A stretch of 32,799 nucleotides of DNA from Bacteroidota bacterium (GCA_002748015.1 PDRH01000026.1:1-32799); one strand, 5' to 3'; positions 15,734-23,943 are shown, counted from the first letter of the stretch. The notes: generated by a model not told the origin, from the sequence alone. Program-made: numbers and translations.

Positions 15734-17035
15734 ATGATAGAGGCATTTGTACTGCGCAATGTGCTATCTTTTCGTGATGAGGTAGTTCTGAGCTTTATCG
15801 CCGATGAGGGGGTGGGAGGTGGTGCCTCATCGTATTGTGTGGAGGCTGCGCATGGGATACGCCTTTTGCGCTTGGCTCTGCTCTTCGGTGGGAATGCTTC
15901 GGGGAAGACGAATGTGCTGGTGGCGCTCCATTTCCTACTTCAATTTATGGCTTCTTCCTCAGAAGGAGAGTCTAATAATCTGAGCAAGGGAATCGCCCTG
16001 GAGCCCTTTATCCTCGATGAGGTCTCCCGCGAGCAGGAGTCGAGACTTGAGCTCTATTTCCATCCTCGCAATTCGACGGGGGGGTATAGTCGTTACCGCT
16101 ATGAGCTTATATTCATCAAGGAGGGGGTACTGAGTGAGCGTTTGTGGGTCTATCGTACGAGTAGACCAAGCCTTTTGTATGATAGGGGAAATGGGGAGAT
16201 TCGCTTTGGCTCTGCTTTAGGGGCAATCCCTCGCGCTGTAAGGGATGAGCTGAAGGTGAAGACGCTTCGTAATATGTCCGTCTTGGCAGCCTATGCCCAG
16301 GTGAATTTTGCCAATCCAGATTTGGAGCGCGTAGTTGGCTGGGCGGTATCATATTTAGCCTCTAGCAATCCTCATCCACAGAGTATCCGCGATATGGCGC
16401 AGTACTTGTGGGATAATAAGGATCTTATTCCCCGGCTTGTTGAGCGCATGCGTTTTGCTGATTTCAATATTTCTGATATTCGTCCGGAGGTGCAAGAGGT
16501 TGACATTGAGGTGCCATTGCCCTTTGACGATATCCTGAATAAGGAGTCTGAGGGGCGTGGAAGCGGGGCTCCCCCTGTCCGTACCATTCGTAAGAGGATG
16601 GTGCGTTTGCTGTTTGAGCATGAGGTGCAGGTGGATGGGGAGCTTCGAAAGCGTTGGTTGAATGCTCATATGGAGTCGGCTGGTACGTTGGGCTTGCTGA
16701 ACCTGTTTCTAAAGGTCGCTTTTGCATTTGAGGTGCATGGCTGTATTCTGGCGGATGAGATTGAGCAGTCGCTGCATCCAACCCTGCTCGAGGATTTTCT
16801 GGATCATTTCCTCTATGCAGAGAGCGATTCGCAGCTCATTGCATCGACGCATTTGGACTCCTTGCTACACTATGTAGATGCGATTATTCGGCGGGATAGC
16901 ATTTGGTTTACTGAGAAGGATGAGGAGGGAGTCTCGGATTTGTACTCGCTGATGGTAATTAAGGGTCTGGCTAATATAAGCGATTTTCGCAAGGCGTATC
17001 GGGATGGTCTTTTGGGAGGTGTTGCCTATGTCTAG
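15734..17035 (+). CDS. AAA family ATPase, RloA/AbiLi-like
   Basis: The protein is a 433-residue soluble ATPase of the AAA_21/SMC-like group. The N-terminus IEAFVLRNVLSFRDEVVLSF is the usual opening strand. Walker A is GGNASGKTN at 52-60, a signature-like SAGTLGLLNLF lies near 316-326, and Walker B is ILADEIEQSLHP with D341-E342. IASTHLDSLL gives a switch histidine. Such ATPases pair with TOPRIM or RloB-like partners in anti-phage modules (AbiL, PARIS and OLD-like systems). It starts 3 bp after the aminotransferase stop and overlaps the next gene by 8 bp. The family is uncommon inside a glycan operon. Its role here, whether defence or something else, is inference. Confidence 0.85.
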   Translation: MIEAFVLRNVLSFRDEVVLSFIADEGVGGGASSYCVEAAHGIRLLRLALLFGGNASGKTNVLVALHFLLQFMASSSEGESNNLSKGIALEPFILDEVSREQESRLELYFHPRNSTGGYSRYRYELIFIKEGVLSERLWVYRTSRPSLLYDRGNGEIRFGSALGAIPRAVRDELKVKTLRNMSVLAAYAQVNFANPDLERVVGWAVSYLASSNPHPQSIRDMAQYLWDNKDLIPRLVERMRFADFNISDIRPEVQEVDIEVPLPFDDILNKESEGRGSGAPPVRTIRKRMVRLLFEHEVQVDGELRKRWLNAHMESAGTLGLLNLFLKVAFAFEVHGCILADEIEQSLHPTLLEDFLDHFLYAESDSQLIASTHLDSLLHYVDAIIRRDSIWFTEKDEEGVSDLYSLMVIKGLANISDFRKAYRDGLLGGVAYV

Positions 17036-17612
17036 CTTGCGAAGAAAATCTAAGCGGGAGCGGGAGCGTGGAGAGCCAGTCCCTGTGCTGATAGTGGAAG
17101 GTGAGTGTGAGCGTAGCTATTTCAATCTGCTGCGTAGTAAGAGATTCCCGTTTAGGGTGAGGCTACCGAAGCCCTCAAGCTCTATGGCTAAGCTACGGAG
17201 CATCATAGATGCAGAGCTTTTGGTGGCTTCACGAGTCGTTGTGGTGTATGATATGGATGTTCAGCAGGATAAAAGCGTTGCTGCGAATTGGCAGGAGCTA
17301 CGCGATAGCTATGAGGGGCAGGGGGTAGAGTTCGTTTTGAGCAATCCTTGCTTTGAGTACTGGTTTCTCTTGCACTTCATTGAGGAGTACGGTGTGATGT
17401 CCAGCCACCAGCTTTTGCAGAAGTTGAAGAGATATGCTCCAAATTATGCCAAGAGCTCCACTGGTATAAGGGCGATTTCGCAAGCGATTGATGGGATGCG
17501 TGAAGAGGCGATAAAGCGAGCGGATAGGTCGTGTTCTCGGTATGAAGAGTTTGAGGGTGGTTCTTTCACTCAGGTGGGCGGTTTCCTACGTAAAATGGAG
17601 GAGAAGGTATGA
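17028..17612 (+). CDS. RloB-like TOPRIM-fold protein (AbiLii-like)
   Basis: The protein has 194 residues. The basic N-terminus (SSLRRKSKRERERGE) is followed by LIVEGECERSYFNLL, the conserved RloB entry motif with its acidic residue. VVVYDMDVQQD near 72-82 supplies the metal-binding Asp-x-Asp, and LSNPCFEYWFLLHF near 104-117 is the hallmark of RloB. TOPRIM folds bind divalent metal and often cut nucleic acid. I chose ATG 17028 because it follows GGGAGG and gives the usual start; a longer frame begins at 17004. It overlaps the ATPase stop by 8 bp and the following ATP-grasp gene by 4 bp (ATGA), so it is interlocked on both sides. Confidence 0.85.
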   Translation: MSSLRRKSKRERERGEPVPVLIVEGECERSYFNLLRSKRFPFRVRLPKPSSSMAKLRSIIDAELLVASRVVVVYDMDVQQDKSVAANWQELRDSYEGQGVEFVLSNPCFEYWFLLHFIEEYGVMSSHQLLQKLKRYAPNYAKSSTGIRAISQAIDGMREEAIKRADRSCSRYEEFEGGSFTQVGGFLRKMEEKV

Positions 17613-18799
17613 AGAAGCTGCTGCTGCTAGGTGCTCAGGATACGCACCTGCCGCTGATACGGCGGGCGAAGGAGCGTGGGGTGTACGTGATTACCTGCGA
17701 CTACCTGCCGGAGAATCCTGGCCATAAGCTGGCTGATGAAGCCTACTATGATAGCACGACCGATCGTGAGGCCGTGCTGCGCTTGGCGGAGCGGCTGGGG
17801 GTGGATGGCATCATGACCTTCAGCTCTGATCCGGCGGCGCCCGTTGCGGCGTGGGTGGCTGAGCGATTGGGCCTACCCGGCGGGGGGGCTGAGGCCGTGC
17901 GTATCATGTCGGAGAAGGATGCCTTTCGGGACTTTCTGCGGAAGCATGGTTTCAGGGTGCCACGTTTCTCGAGCTATACCAGCCTTGATGGGCTGCGGGG
18001 AGATTTGGAAAGTCTCAGTTTCCCCTTGATGGTAAAGCCGGTGGATGCGTCGGGTAGTAAGGGGGTGGAGCGTGTTGCGGATGCGGATGCCCTGCTGCAG
18101 TGCTTCGAGGGGGCGCTTGCCTACTCCCGTTCTGGTCGCGTAATCGTGGAGGAGTGCATCGATAGCGACTATCCGCAGCTGCATGGGGATGGCTTCGTGT
18201 TGGGGGGCGAACTGGTATTCCTGCAGCTGGGGGATCACCATTTCAACCCTGAGGTGAATAATCTGGTGCCGATAAGCAGCACATTCCCCTCTGGGCAGCC
18301 GGAGGAGCAGGTGAAGCGGGTGGAGGAGGAAATCCGTCGTTTTATTCGTTTGGTGGGCTACCGTCAGGGGGCGATTAACGTGGAGGCGCGGGTTTCTGCT
18401 GGGGGGGAGGTCTATATTATTGATATAGGGGCGAGGAATGGTGGTAACTTCACGCCTCAGACCATCGAATACTCGACTGGTTTCGATTTCGTAGATGTAG
18501 GGCTGAGCGTGGCATTGGGCGAGCCGTTGCAAATTCCTTCTGCGGTGCGGCGTGCCTGCTATAGCCATCTGGTCGTGCATGCAGCTGCGGATGGCGTTTT
18601 GGACGGCCTAGAGTTTAGCGAGATGCTGAGGGAGCAGATAGTGGAGTGGCATCCTTGCGTGGAGGTGGGTGCATCGGTCTTTGCGTTTCGGCGTGCCAAT
18701 GCGGCCATTGGGGTGCTGATTGTTCGGTCTGATAGTGTTCGGGAGCTGAATGGTGTTGCTGATGGGATGGACGAGCATGTGCGGGTGTACTTGCGATAG
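17609..18799 (+). CDS. ATP-grasp ligase 1
   Basis: The protein has 396 residues with the carbamoyl-phosphate-synthase-like ATP-grasp layout. An N-terminal Rossmann-like domain begins MKKLLLLGAQDTHLPLI. FPLMVKPVDASGSKGV at 138-153 carries the ATP-binding lysine and glycine loop, VIVEECI follows at 178-184, and the metal-binding end is VYIIDIGARNGGNFTPQTIEYSTGFD. Such enzymes join a carboxylate to an amine through an acyl-phosphate. In glycan clusters they can attach amino acids to amino sugars. The substrate is unknown. It overlaps the RloB-like stop by 4 bp (ATGA). It is clearly paralogous to the frameshifted gene at 19020. Confidence 0.85.
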   Translation: MKKLLLLGAQDTHLPLIRRAKERGVYVITCDYLPENPGHKLADEAYYDSTTDREAVLRLAERLGVDGIMTFSSDPAAPVAAWVAERLGLPGGGAEAVRIMSEKDAFRDFLRKHGFRVPRFSSYTSLDGLRGDLESLSFPLMVKPVDASGSKGVERVADADALLQCFEGALAYSRSGRVIVEECIDSDYPQLHGDGFVLGGELVFLQLGDHHFNPEVNNLVPISSTFPSGQPEEQVKRVEEEIRRFIRLVGYRQGAINVEARVSAGGEVYIIDIGARNGGNFTPQTIEYSTGFDFVDVGLSVALGEPLQIPSAVRRACYSHLVVHAAADGVLDGLEFSEMLREQIVEWHPCVEVGASVFAFRRANAAIGVLIVRSDSVRELNGVADGMDEHVRVYLR

Positions 18800-18881
18800 C
18801 CTGGGATATTTGGGGGGCAAGTTGCGTAATTTGCATGGTGCTGTTTTACCTTGGCTTGAGGCTATAGTGGTGGGTTTTACC

Positions 18882-18889
18882 TACCTTTG
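18882..18889 (+). promoter_or_regulatory. Bacteroidota -7 box for the third operon
   Basis: TACCTTTG followed by CGGGG lies about 130 bp before ATP-grasp gene 2. The flanking sequence (TTTTACCTACCTTTGCGGGG) closely resembles the region of the promoter at 10128. A TTG at 18856-18858 gives an atypically long spacer of 23 bp. The predicted leader of roughly 125 nt is the longest in the window. Confidence 0.7.
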
Positions 18890-19019
18890 CGGGGTATCGG
18901 TTTGGAGTCATTCATAGATTATGCCTGTTTACAAGCAATACTACCTGCGGAGTTCCTAGGAGGGACGTGTGGTTTTTGGGGGCTAAGATATGCCCAATTG
19001 ATAAATTGGAGGTGAAGAG

Positions 19020-20221
19020 ATGAAGAAGTTGCTGTTGCTAGGGGGGTTGAGATATTTGCTCCCAGTTATTGAGAAGGCTCACAAGCTAGGGATGTATGTT
19101 ATCACCTGCGATAATGTGCCGGGGAATATTGCGCATAGGTATTCGGATGAGTATTGCGATGTAAGCATATTGGATCTGGAGGCAGTGTTGGCACTGGCGA
19201 AGGCGAAGCGAATCGATGGCATCATGTCCTTTGCGGTTGATCCAGGCGTTGTTACGGCGGCGTATGTGGCTGAGCAGATGGGTTTGCCACATGTAGGTTC
19301 GTATGATTCGGTGCGTATTCTGCAGCATAAGGATTTGTTCCGGGCATTCCTGCGAGATAATGGGTTCAATGTCCCGATGTCTGGTGGGTATAGCGAGTAT
19401 TCGGAGCTACTTGATGATATTGGGCGGTTTACCTTTCCGGTCATCGTCAAGCCTGTGGATTCTGCGGGTAGTAAGGGGGTTTGCCGTGTTGAGGGGATTG
19501 AGGAGCTGAAGGGTGCCTTCGCCTTTGCTAGGGCTAGTTCGTTCAGTGGTCGCGTGATAGTGGAGGAGTTCATTGAGGCTGAGGGGTGCTCTTCTGATAC
19601 AGATTGCTTTTCTCAAGATGGGGAGCTACGTTTTATAAGCTTCAACGACCAGATGTTTGAAGCGGAGAGTGCCAATATTTATGCGCCGAGTTCCTTCATA
19701 TGGCCTAGTGGGATGGCATCTTCGTCTCAGGACTGTCTAGCATCGGAGCTGCAACGCTTGGTGCGTTTGCTTAGCTTGGGCTCGTCGCTCTACAATGTGG
19801 AGACGCGGGTTGGATGTGACGGTAAGCCCTATATCATGGAGTTCTCTCCGAGGGGGGGGGGAATCGCCTGTCGGAGGTGCTAGGGATGGCTACTGGTGTG
19901 GATTTGATAGAGGCGGCCGTACTGGCGGCTGTGGGTGAGCGTTTTGACCTCCCTGCGACCTATGGCTATGATGGGGTTTGGGCGGAATTGGTACTCTTTG
20001 CGGAGCAAGCGGGGAGATATAATGGTTTACACATAGATGTGCGACTTCGGCCTTTCATTGTGGAGGAAGATGTATGGGTTGATCTTGGCGATTTTGTGCA
20101 TCAGTTCACGGGTGCGAATGAGGCGATTGGTACAATCGTATTCCGTTTTTCTAGCCGGGCAGAGGCGGATGAGATTTGGTCTGGGATTCGGAAGATGGTA
20201 AAGGTAGATGTGGTGCGATGA
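19020..20221 (+). pseudogene. ATP-grasp ligase 2, frameshifted at a G10 tract (probably phase-variable, OFF)
   Basis: The first frame (19020-19883) encodes an ATP-grasp protein with MKKLLLLGGLRYLLPVIEKA, VIVKPVDSAGSKGV near 141-154 and VIVEEFIEAEG. It runs into ten G at 19852-19861 and stops 7 codons later in a foreign sequence. The C-terminal third continues in another frame to TGA at 20221. Adding one G would read Pro-Arg-Gly-Gly-Gly-Asn-Arg-Leu-Ser-Glu, then GMATGVDLIEAAV, exactly the family pattern. The repaired protein would be 400 residues, similar to its paralogues (396 and 368). The rest of the frame is undamaged, which argues for slipped-strand phase variation or a homopolymer sequencing error rather than decay. 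Confidence 0.85.
19852..19861 (+). repeat. G10 homopolymer in ATP-grasp gene 2
   Basis: Ten consecutive G is the longest homopolymer I see in the window. It falls in the Gly codons of the conserved Pro-Arg-Gly-Gly-Gly-Asn element near the enzyme's metal site. Eleven or eight G would keep the full-length frame; ten (present here) or nine truncate it. Confidence 0.9.
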
Positions 20222-21324
20222 GGAAGAGAATAGCGGTACTAGGGGCCAACGAACCATTGCTACAGTTCTATAGGAAGGTAGACCGTTCTCGCTTTGAGGT
20301 GCACGGTATAGCGTGGGCGGATGGCAGCGTTTGTCGTGATTACTGCGATGTTTTCCATCCATTAGACCTGCGGGATAGGGCTGGGGTTCTTTCCCTGTGT
20401 GAGAGCCTCGGCATCGAGGGGGCCAGCACCTTCAGCCTGGAGAGCGCCGTGCCCTTACAGGTCTTTTTGGCTGAGGAGTTGGGCTTGGTACATCCGGGCT
20501 CTTCTGTGAAAGCCTGGGTTGGGAATAAGGCGATGCTTAGGGATATGCTCCGTCGAGAGGATGTGGGGTATAATCCTGCGAGCCAAAGCGCTAGCCTTTT
20601 CTCGGCGTTGGATTTGGCCGAGATGCAGTTCCCGGTGGTTGTCAAGCCGATGGATGGCGGCGGGAGTCGAGGGGTTGTTCTTGCCAAGGGCGAGAGCGAG
20701 TTGCCTGATGCTTTTGCCTATGCGCAATCGCATTCGAAGTGCGGTGAGGTGGTTGTAGAGGAGTTCCTCCTGGGTGAGGAGTTCTCGGTGGAGTATATTT
20801 CATATGGGGGTAGGCACTATTTTCTGGCTTTGACCAGGAAGCGTACGAGTGGGGCGCCGCATTTCGTGGAGCTACATCATACGCAGCCTTCTGGTGTAGA
20901 TGATGCCTGCCAGTTGGCCGTGCGGGCTGTTGTCGAGAGGGCGCTCGATGTTCTAGGTATAGAGAATGGCGTGAGCCACACGGAGATTATCATCGGTAGC
21001 GATGGACGGGTGAGCGTTGTGGAGGTAGGCCCTCGCATGGGGGGGGACTATATAACGTCCCATCTGACCGAGCTTAGCACTGGTGTCGATTTGGTCAACC
21101 TGAGCTTGTCGTTAGCTTGTGGGGATTTTGCCCCTCCCGTCGTGGAGCAGCAGCCGGGGGGCGGGGTGCTATTCTATACCCCCGATACCCGGCAAGAATT
21201 TGAGGCTATGCTGCATGGAGCGAATGTGATCGAGAGTGCATGTGCGTCCTTAGCCGGCACCTGTGAGAACAATATGGAGCGGAGTGGCTATTTGGTCTAT
21301 AGGAATGTGCTAGGGAATGGTTAG
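20218..21324 (+). CDS. ATP-grasp ligase 3
   Basis: The protein has 368 residues and is a more divergent member of the same family as the two genes upstream. MRKRIAVLGANEPLLQFYRK opens the N-domain. FPVVVKPMDGGGSRGV holds the ATP lysine and glycine loop, followed by VVVEEFLLGEEFSVEY. The metal-site end is VSVVEVGPRMGGDYITSHLTELSTGVDLV. I chose ATG 20218 because it forms an ATGA overlap with the TGA of the preceding gene's second frame; translation by coupling would therefore depend on whether gene 2 is in frame. A G8 run at 21039-21046 encodes Met-Gly-Gly in the metal-site motif but the frame is intact. Confidence 0.85.
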   Translation: MRKRIAVLGANEPLLQFYRKVDRSRFEVHGIAWADGSVCRDYCDVFHPLDLRDRAGVLSLCESLGIEGASTFSLESAVPLQVFLAEELGLVHPGSSVKAWVGNKAMLRDMLRREDVGYNPASQSASLFSALDLAEMQFPVVVKPMDGGGSRGVVLAKGESELPDAFAYAQSHSKCGEVVVEEFLLGEEFSVEYISYGGRHYFLALTRKRTSGAPHFVELHHTQPSGVDDACQLAVRAVVERALDVLGIENGVSHTEIIIGSDGRVSVVEVGPRMGGDYITSHLTELSTGVDLVNLSLSLACGDFAPPVVEQQPGGGVLFYTPDTRQEFEAMLHGANVIESACASLAGTCENNMERSGYLVYRNVLGNG

Positions 21325-22375
21325 GGAGATCGGTAGCATTTTCCCCCTTCACAACTACGATGGGGATGGTTCTTGTAGATACACAGTGTCTGATGGACGA
21401 GTTTTTTTCTCTCGTTGCCGTGAAGCTCTACTCTGGATAGCGCGAGAGCACTATACGCCAGGGGCTTGCGTTTTGTTGCCAGCGTATACCTGTAGTACTG
21501 TCATTGAACCTTTTTTGGTGGCAGGTTGGCGTGTGGTCTTTGTGGGGGTAAATCTTGACCTAAGTCTCGATGTTGAGGATTTGGCTCGCTGCTATTGGGT
21601 AGAGGCTGCGCGGGCGGTTGTGCTTCATCCGTTTTACGGTAGGGAGCTGAGTCAGGAGGAGGAGGAGGTTCTTTCGCAGCTTAGCGCTGATGGCGGGCTG
21701 GTTATACTCGATATGACGCAGGGAATCTTTTCGGATAAGCGTTATGATTTCGTGGACTACTATGTTGGTAGCCTGCGAAAGTGGTTTCCCATGCCGGATG
21801 GGGGCTATTTGGAGGCAAATGGTGCGCTTTTACCCTCGGTCGAGGAGCTGAAGGAGAATGTCCCTTTTGTTTCGGATCAGCGGGATGCGATGTACCTTCG
21901 TGGCCAGTATTTTCGGAGTGGAGATGCAGGCCTTAAGTGCATTTCTGTACGTCTTAACAAGCGGGCTGAGGGGCAATCCCTAGATGATATTCATAGGATG
22001 TCGGATTTTTCTCTGGGTGTTTTTGCTGGCGTAGATATCGATGCGACCTATCGGGTTCGCATGGATAATTTTGCCCAGCTTTTTGAGCTGCGTTCTAGTG
22101 CTTGTCGGGTAGCGCGTAGCCCGTTTGCGTCTCTAGACCTCGTGGCCACCTCGCCGCTCTACTTCCCGATGTACGTGGAGGATGTTCTGTCGGTTCAGTC
22201 GTTTTTCGCCGGCGAGGGGATTTACTGCCCACGCCTGTGGCCCGTTGATTACCCGGAGGTGCTGGTCAGCGATGGGGTGAGGTATATCTATGAGCATTTG
22301 CTGTGCGTTCCGGTAGATCAGCGCTACGGGGCGGTGGAGATGCAGCAGATTGTAAACTTAATGCGAGAGCTATGA
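21317..22375 (+). CDS. Divergent PLP-dependent (aminotransferase-fold) protein
   Basis: The protein has 352 residues with a degenerate DegT/aspartate-aminotransferase-like pattern. CVLLPAYTCSTVIEPFLVAGW resembles the substrate and cofactor loop after the large-domain helix. VILDMTQGIF holds the probable PLP-contacting Asp, and K155 in GSLRKWFPMPDGGYL is the likely Schiff-base lysine. The C-terminal part (YFPMYVEDVLSVQSFFAGEGIYCPRLWP) looks like the small domain. The reaction is not known. It starts by overlapping ATP-grasp 3 by 8 bp and overlaps the GNAT gene by 4 bp (ATGA), so it is likely part of the same modification pathway. Confidence 0.68.
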   Translation: MVREIGSIFPLHNYDGDGSCRYTVSDGRVFFSRCREALLWIAREHYTPGACVLLPAYTCSTVIEPFLVAGWRVVFVGVNLDLSLDVEDLARCYWVEAARAVVLHPFYGRELSQEEEEVLSQLSADGGLVILDMTQGIFSDKRYDFVDYYVGSLRKWFPMPDGGYLEANGALLPSVEELKENVPFVSDQRDAMYLRGQYFRSGDAGLKCISVRLNKRAEGQSLDDIHRMSDFSLGVFAGVDIDATYRVRMDNFAQLFELRSSACRVARSPFASLDLVATSPLYFPMYVEDVLSVQSFFAGEGIYCPRLWPVDYPEVLVSDGVRYIYEHLLCVPVDQRYGAVEMQQIVNLMREL

Positions 22376-22830
22376 TTTTATTTGAAGAGCATCCATACGC
22401 AGAGTCAACTATCCGGGGAATCCTTTCAGCTCCTGAAGTTTCTGACTTCATTGCGGGTGAAGCCCGAAGCAATGGCTTCTCGGCTTCTAGTTGGGGAAAT
22501 AAGTTGGCTACTCGTGGGTCTATTATATATAGCATGGAGGATGGGGAGGTGCACGGTTTTGCAATCCTCTACATGCATGGTTCGCCGGATAAGGGTATGT
22601 ATATAGCCGTTGGCTTTGTTAACCAGCATATTAGAAGCCGAGGTATATACCAGAAAATCATGCGTGAGATATTCGTCCGTGCTCGTGAGAAGGGTTTTGA
22701 GTGGGTTTGGGCGTATATCTCGACGCGTAATGCGCGTAGCGTTCGTTTCCATGAGCGTATGGGCTTTGATTTCGTTGAGGTGGTTGAGAAGCCGTCCGGG
22801 TCGTTGCATGTAATTCGGTATAATCTTTAG
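22372..22830 (+). CDS. GNAT-family N-acetyltransferase
   Basis: The protein has 152 residues. The central strand MYIAVGFVNQHIRSRGIYQKIM carries the Arg-Gly-x-Tyr acetyl-CoA pyrophosphate loop, and STRNARSVRFHERMGFDFVEVVEK is the usual C-terminal GNAT half. It would acetylate an amino group using acetyl-CoA. I used ATG 22372, which gives a 4-bp ATGA overlap with the PLP-fold gene; a longer frame adds upstream residues that overlap that gene. Downstream of three ATP-grasp genes, a natural target is the free amine of a ligated amino acid or the 4-amino group of the dTDP-sugar; both are inference. Confidence 0.82.
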   Translation: MILFEEHPYAESTIRGILSAPEVSDFIAGEARSNGFSASSWGNKLATRGSIIYSMEDGEVHGFAILYMHGSPDKGMYIAVGFVNQHIRSRGIYQKIMREIFVRAREKGFEWVWAYISTRNARSVRFHERMGFDFVEVVEKPSGSLHVIRYNL

Positions 22831-22862
22831 GGTGTTCGTAGACCTTGTGTAGAGTAGTAGGC

Positions 22863-23906
22863 ATGCAGCATATACATGTGTTTATCGGGCGTTTTTACCA
22901 TCTTGTCTCGCAAATAGTACCTCAGTATTGTGCGCTGGATCCGTATTGCCATGAAATAGTGTGTGTGGGTTCGGTTTCGGAGAAGATTCGGCTTCGGTAC
23001 CAGGAGAAGCTACCATCTGAGCTCTACGGTTTGCTTCGCTTTACTGAGAGTCGTACGGCCTTTTTCCGCTATGCGTTAGACCATCGAGGGGCGCGTTTTA
23101 TCCTTCATGGGCTTCATTTTACCTGGATGGCTCCGGTACTTTTTACCCGGGCGGATTGGATTAACTGGGGCTCTGGGGTGAAAACTAATTGGAGGAATCC
23201 GTTGAGCATTTTGGGGTATCCTCTTAAGTACGTCTTCTACCACTCATTATCCTCCGTGAATGCGCTGATAGAGGAGGATATTGTTGACCTAAAGCGTAGC
23301 TTCCGGCTTCGTGATGTTGGCTATCTCCGCTATATTTTGGGTGGAGATTATGATGGTTACCGTAAGCGCTTGGTTTCTCATAGTACGCATAGCCCCCTGC
23401 GTGTCCTGGTCGGTAATAGCGCGCATTGCATTGATACTTACTATGAGGTGGCGGATCTTCTTGGGCGGCGTAGTGAGGCGTTTACGGTGCACTTCATGCT
23501 GCAGTATCCGCGGCAGGATGAGGAGGTGTTGGCACGATTTGCGAGCTACCTGGACGCGCACCTTAATCATCCGTACCAGCTGGATTTGGAGGTGATGGAG
23601 CTGGATGCCTACCATGCGTACATTGATTCTTTTGATATCTACATATGCGGTTCAATGGGGCAGAGCGGGCTGGGGGCTATAGGAGATGCCCTGCTGAGTG
23701 GCGTGGTGGCGGTGCTTCGGGGCAAAAATCTGGCGTATAAGCGATCGCAGGGATTTCGCGTTTATGGTTTTGAGGATTTGAACCGAGCCGCCACGTTGCA
23801 AGATTTGCTGCTTCCGAAGTCCGTATTTGAGACGCATATTCAGCTAGCACTTCGTGATGAGGATGTGGAACGCGCCAAGTGGATTTCCTTTTTTGAGGAG
23901 GTTTAG
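22863..23906 (+). CDS. WecF/GT56-like 4-acetamido-4,6-dideoxyhexosyltransferase
   Basis: The protein has 347 residues. The N-terminus MQHIHVFIGRFYHLVSQIV and the mid-protein LRVLVGNSAHCIDTYYEVADLL match the WecF pattern in which Val-Gly-Asn-Ser opens the nucleotide-binding domain. The end of that domain reads FDIYICGSMGQSGLGAIGDALLSGV, again WecF-like. WecF uses dTDP-Fuc4NAc, so a dTDP-4-amino-4,6-dideoxyhexose made by RmlA, RmlB and the VioA-like enzyme is a sensible donor. I chose ATG 22863; a TTG at 22845 would add six residues. There is a 32-bp gap after the GNAT gene. Identity as GT56 is by pattern only. Confidence 0.72.
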   Translation: MQHIHVFIGRFYHLVSQIVPQYCALDPYCHEIVCVGSVSEKIRLRYQEKLPSELYGLLRFTESRTAFFRYALDHRGARFILHGLHFTWMAPVLFTRADWINWGSGVKTNWRNPLSILGYPLKYVFYHSLSSVNALIEEDIVDLKRSFRLRDVGYLRYILGGDYDGYRKRLVSHSTHSPLRVLVGNSAHCIDTYYEVADLLGRRSEAFTVHFMLQYPRQDEEVLARFASYLDAHLNHPYQLDLEVMELDAYHAYIDSFDIYICGSMGQSGLGAIGDALLSGVVAVLRGKNLAYKRSQGFRVYGFEDLNRAATLQDLLLPKSVFETHIQLALRDEDVERAKWISFFEEV

Positions 23907-23943
23907 AGTGCTTTTGGCTTGCCAAGGTTGTTGATAGCGTTGT

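Noticed and set aside
19877..20221. The 114-codon frame after the G10 tract as an independent small gene
   Set aside because: It matches the C-terminal end of the ATP-grasp family and continues the 19020 gene once one G is added; it has no independent domain or promoter.
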